This document shows positions 17,999-20,400 of a DNA stretch of 20,400 nucleotides, in pieces. The stretch is from a candidate division KSB1 bacterium (lineage in GTDB: Bacteria; Zhuqueibacterota; JdFR-76; DREG01), in assembly GCA_022566355.1 (NCBI GenBank), contig JADFJB010000088.1, forward strand, positions 1 to 20,400. Direction: 5' to 3'. The notes beneath the pieces are model-generated. The model made no database searches. It saw only the letters and a list, made by a program, of their open reading frames with translations, and was not told where the DNA came from. How positions within the stretch are numbered: position 1 is the stretch's first letter; each line of letters opens with the position of its first letter. The translations under genes and the position numbers were made by a program.

Positions 17999-18000
17999 GA

Positions 18001-18042
18001 GTAAAAAGTAAAAAGTAAAAAGGAAAAAGGAAAAAGGAAAAT
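18001..18042. repeat. 7-bp tandem repeat (GTAAAAA/GGAAAAA)
   Basis: Six 7-base units run in tandem directly after the stop of the vWA/GATase-like gene: three GTAAAAA followed by two GGAAAAA and one GGAAAAT. The switch from GT to GG halfway suggests two rounds of slippage expansion. It lies in a gap, so a length change would not alter a protein. Confidence 0.85.
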
Positions 18043-18217
18043 TAAGACAGGATTAACAAGATAAAATAAGAATTGCCAAATGAAATTTCAAACGCCGAAA
18101 CATGTCATTCAGAAGGAATCTATTTTGACCTATGTAAAGCGCTGGTTTTTCCTGAATGCCAGTGTCAGCGATTTTTATTCCGTGATAAATCCGCAATCCA
18201 TGGCTAAAATATTGCTT

Positions 18218-19270
18218 ATGAAACCTCCAACAAAAACTCAATTACCTGCTAAGTTAGTGTTAATACTTGTTTTTACTTGCATTTCTTTGGTATCAACAAC
18301 TCAACCTATCCATGCCCAAATAAACCAGCAACGTTATGCCTTACTCATCGCAGGAATCGGTGGCAGCAAAGAATATGAAGAAAAATTTCATGCTTATCTA
18401 TTCGATACCAGGAAAGCCTTGGTCGATCGATTCCAATTTTCGGAAGCAAATATAATTGTACTGGCCGCCTCTCGTGCGGATGGTGAAGATTTTATCGATG
18501 ACATTTCCAATGCTGAAAATATCAAATCCCAATTCACGACTCTTTCTTCTACAATTACACCGAATGATGATTTATACATTATCCTTTTTGGCCACGGCAG
18601 TTACAATGGCAAAAATGCAGTGCTCAATATCCCGCGACGGGATTTGAAAGACATCGATTATGCGGATCTGGTCAAGACTATTAACGCCAAGAAAATCATT
18701 TTCATCAATACCGCCAGTTGCAGCGGCCCGTTTGTGAAATCTTTGAGCGGCGCAAACAGAATCATCATCTCAGCCACCAAAAGCGGCAGGGAGCGCAATG
18801 AAACCTTATTCCCGCAATATTTGATCGAAGCCATGAATAACCCCGGCTCGGATCTGGATAAAGATGGCAATCTCGACATCGCCGAGATTTTTCTTTCTGC
18901 TTCCGAATTAACCCAGAGATGGTATGCAGATAACAACCATATCGCCACAGAACATGCCTTGCTGGACGATACCGGCGACGGCGTTGGTTACCGCGGCGAT
19001 GACCTCATGGCCCAGGGTGAGGGCATTCTCGCCAGCCAAACCTATCTAAAACGCGAACAAATCCTTCTGTTTACTGCGACTGGAATTTCTGATACCGTTT
19101 TGGTTAAGCTGGTGCAAGACCAGGATCAAGTCGAAGAAGAAATCTCCTTGCTAAAAGTGAACAAAACCAATTATTCAGAAGATGAATATTATGGTATGCT
19201 GGAGCCTCTATTTATTCGTTTGGCGATTATTAATGTTCGATTGGATGAGTTGAAGGGTGGGGGGAAATAA
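18218..19270 (+). CDS. Secreted caspase/legumain-like cysteine peptidase (clan CD)
   Basis: Translated from 18218, the protein is 350 residues, with a signal peptide ending PIHAQ near residue 34. The peptidase core starts at QRYALLIAGIGG. Caspase-fold features follow: LYIILFGHGSYNG with the catalytic His at 126, and INTASCSGPFVKSLSG with the catalytic Cys at 168, then an ISATKSGRERNETLFP strand. The H-G-S and A-S-C-S-G pattern fits clan CD peptidases (C13 legumain or C14 caspase type); which one is uncertain. An Asp-rich DLDKDGNLDIAEIF loop (about 211-224) resembles an EF-hand-like calcium site. The frame is open back to an ATG at 18080, but 18080-18217 looks like dispersed intergenic repeat sequence and would bury the signal peptide, so 18218 (or the ATG at 18200) is preferred. 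It is co-directional with the MoxR/vWA block, about 220 bases after it. Confidence 0.85.
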   Translation: MKPPTKTQLPAKLVLILVFTCISLVSTTQPIHAQINQQRYALLIAGIGGSKEYEEKFHAYLFDTRKALVDRFQFSEANIIVLAASRADGEDFIDDISNAENIKSQFTTLSSTITPNDDLYIILFGHGSYNGKNAVLNIPRRDLKDIDYADLVKTINAKKIIFINTASCSGPFVKSLSGANRIIISATKSGRERNETLFPQYLIEAMNNPGSDLDKDGNLDIAEIFLSASELTQRWYADNNHIATEHALLDDTGDGVGYRGDDLMAQGEGILASQTYLKREQILLFTATGISDTVLVKLVQDQDQVEEEISLLKVNKTNYSEDEYYGMLEPLFIRLAIINVRLDELKGGGK

Positions 19271-19635
19271 GAAAGACATAATGATAAGGAAGGTATTTTG
19301 TAAATAAAATTTGATTGTTAATTCTATCCAATTTATTTTTGGGAAATTTTTCTTTCTATATTAATAATATTAGCATACATTTGAGAATCATAATTCCAAA
19401 CAAGTAATTCAATCTTTACTATTTGCTGTTTATGAAAATATCAAAATTATACTTGATAATATGCGAGATTCAAAAAACTTGAACTTGTAAAAAAAGTAGA
19501 GTAAAAGTTTTTTAGAATTGCTATTAATAATAACACAAATTCGGGATAACAGTTATTTTAAGGAACATCACTAAAGTCAAAATGCGAATAATCTGGTACC
19601 TTTAAGTTTAATAGGATTTTAATTAGGATATTAAG
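19271..19635. other. AT-rich intergenic gap
   Basis: There are 365 bases with no credible coding frame and no strong hairpin. The composition is clearly more AT-rich than the genes before it. A possible sigma-70-type promoter is TTGAAC (19479-19484), 17 bases, TAAAAG (19502-19507), upstream of the ATPase gene; this is weak. Otherwise I see nothing in it. Confidence 0.4.
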
Positions 19636-20400
19636 ATGTTTTTAATAAAGCGCGTGAAATTTATTAACATTAGAGGATTTAAAGAACTAATTATTGACTT
19701 TAATTCAAACGAAAATAATATAGTTAATAATAAGTTGATAATTGGCAAGAATGGTACGTGCAAAACAACTATTCTGAGATGCTTGGCCATTGGATTATGT
19801 GATCAAGCTGATGGGAACGGTCTCTTAGCAGAGAATTTTGGTGAGCTAATTTTAGAAGATAAAAAGGAGGGCTGGATATACATAGATTTATTTGATCAAA
19901 AAAATCCTTTGAATAAAATAAAAATCACTACACAAATAAAAAAGATTGAGGGGAAGGAAGAAGTAGGTGAAAAAACACAAATAAATGGTGCCATATTTGT
20001 CTGCGGTTATGGAGCAGCAAGAGCCCTTGAAGGAGCCCCTCAAGTTAGACGCTATCGAATAGCCGATTCAGTTTATTCTTTATTTCGATATGATGCCGAC
20101 TTTTGGCCCAGAGAATTAGTAATAAGACGCTTAAAAGATTACCTTGGATCTAGTTTTTATGCAAGCACCATTAGAAATATAAAGAAAATCATGGGATTAG
20201 CTCCAATGGATAAGATTTACATAGAAAAGGGAGGTGGGGTTTATATATCTGGACCTAAGATCGGGAAAAAAATTCCTATTGAAGGTTGGGCTGATGGATT
20301 CCAAATGACACTTTTGTGGATACTTGATTTATTTGGTTGGGCACTTATAGCACAAAATCTATCAAATGACGGTCAAATTTCCGGAATTCTTTTGGTCGAT
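19636..20400 (+). CDS. AAA ATPase, RecF/SMC-like type (3' partial)
   Basis: The frame from ATG 19636 is open for 255 codons to the window end. The N-terminus MFLIKRVKFINIRGFKELII is the typical opening of AAA_15/AAA_23/AAA_21 ATPases, with the P-loop at 37-45 reading G-K-N-G-T-C-K-T-T. The position before the Lys, normally Gly, is Cys. Near residues 147-153 there is a CGYGAAR motif, and the segment EGWADGFQMTLLWILDLFGW near 221-240 corresponds to the signature region before Walker B. The window stops at GILLVD, which would be the Walker B strand. An AGGA (19625-19628) is a plausible ribosome-binding site. Proteins of this type occur in DNA repair and in many anti-phage systems with a nuclease partner; the partner would be outside the window. 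The role is unknown. Confidence 0.85.
   Translation, partial: MFLIKRVKFINIRGFKELIIDFNSNENNIVNNKLIIGKNGTCKTTILRCLAIGLCDQADGNGLLAENFGELILEDKKEGWIYIDLFDQKNPLNKIKITTQIKKIEGKEEVGEKTQINGAIFVCGYGAARALEGAPQVRRYRIADSVYSLFRYDADFWPRELVIRRLKDYLGSSFYASTIRNIKKIMGLAPMDKIYIEKGGGVYISGPKIGKKIPIEGWADGFQMTLLWILDLFGWALIAQNLSNDGQISGILLVD

Noticed and set aside
18001-18042. CRISPR-like array
   Set aside because: The units are 7 bases and contiguous with no spacers; it is a simple tandem repeat.
18080-18217. N-terminal extension of the caspase-like protein
   Set aside because: It would place a signal peptide 47 residues inside the protein, and the DNA resembles dispersed intergenic repeats.

Overview
The window looks like chromosomal DNA of an AT-rich (about 40% GC by eye), Gram-negative-type bacterium. 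The gene set is Ku, a GGDEF protein, MoxR/DUF58/BatA-like genes, DUF4159 and DUF4175-like proteins, with many predicted Sec signal peptides. Together with weak Shine-Dalgarno signals and TTG starts, this fits the FCB/Calditrichota-KSB1 part of the tree better than Proteobacteria. That placement is inference and no marker gene settles it.

Left part (1-3315): the end of a bacterial Ku gene (DNA-end binding, NHEJ), a pair of REP-like hairpins, a small TPR protein, a decayed GNAT acetyltransferase on the minus strand, and a diguanylate cyclase with an intact GGEEF motif and I-site.

Central part (3657-17998): one long co-directional block that resembles an enlarged BAT/MoxR-vWA locus. In order it holds DUF4159 protein A, a secreted TPR/gluzincin metallopeptidase, DUF4159 protein B, a MoxR AAA+ ATPase, a DUF58 vWA protein, a BatA-like membrane vWA protein, a 1122-residue DUF4175-like membrane/coiled-coil protein, and a second membrane vWA protein with a GATase-like domain. 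MoxR ATPases are known to act with vWA partners. Here one ATPase sits with three vWA proteins that all keep a full set of metal-binding motifs. Four proteins also share a GATase-like strand-turn motif. The likely theme is an envelope-associated MoxR chaperone or assembly machine coupled to periplasmic proteolysis, but its substrate cannot be read from the sequence. Several gaps in the block carry palindromic repeats: a REP-like pair, a MITE-like element and a CACAGAG inverted repeat.

Right part (18001-20400): a 7-bp tandem repeat, a secreted caspase/legumain-like (clan CD) cysteine peptidase on the same strand, an AT-rich gene-free stretch, and the start of an AAA ATPase of RecF/SMC-like (AAA_15/AAA_23) type. 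Its P-loop has Cys where Gly is usual, and it runs off the window end. Base composition becomes more AT-rich here, so this may be the edge of an accessory region.
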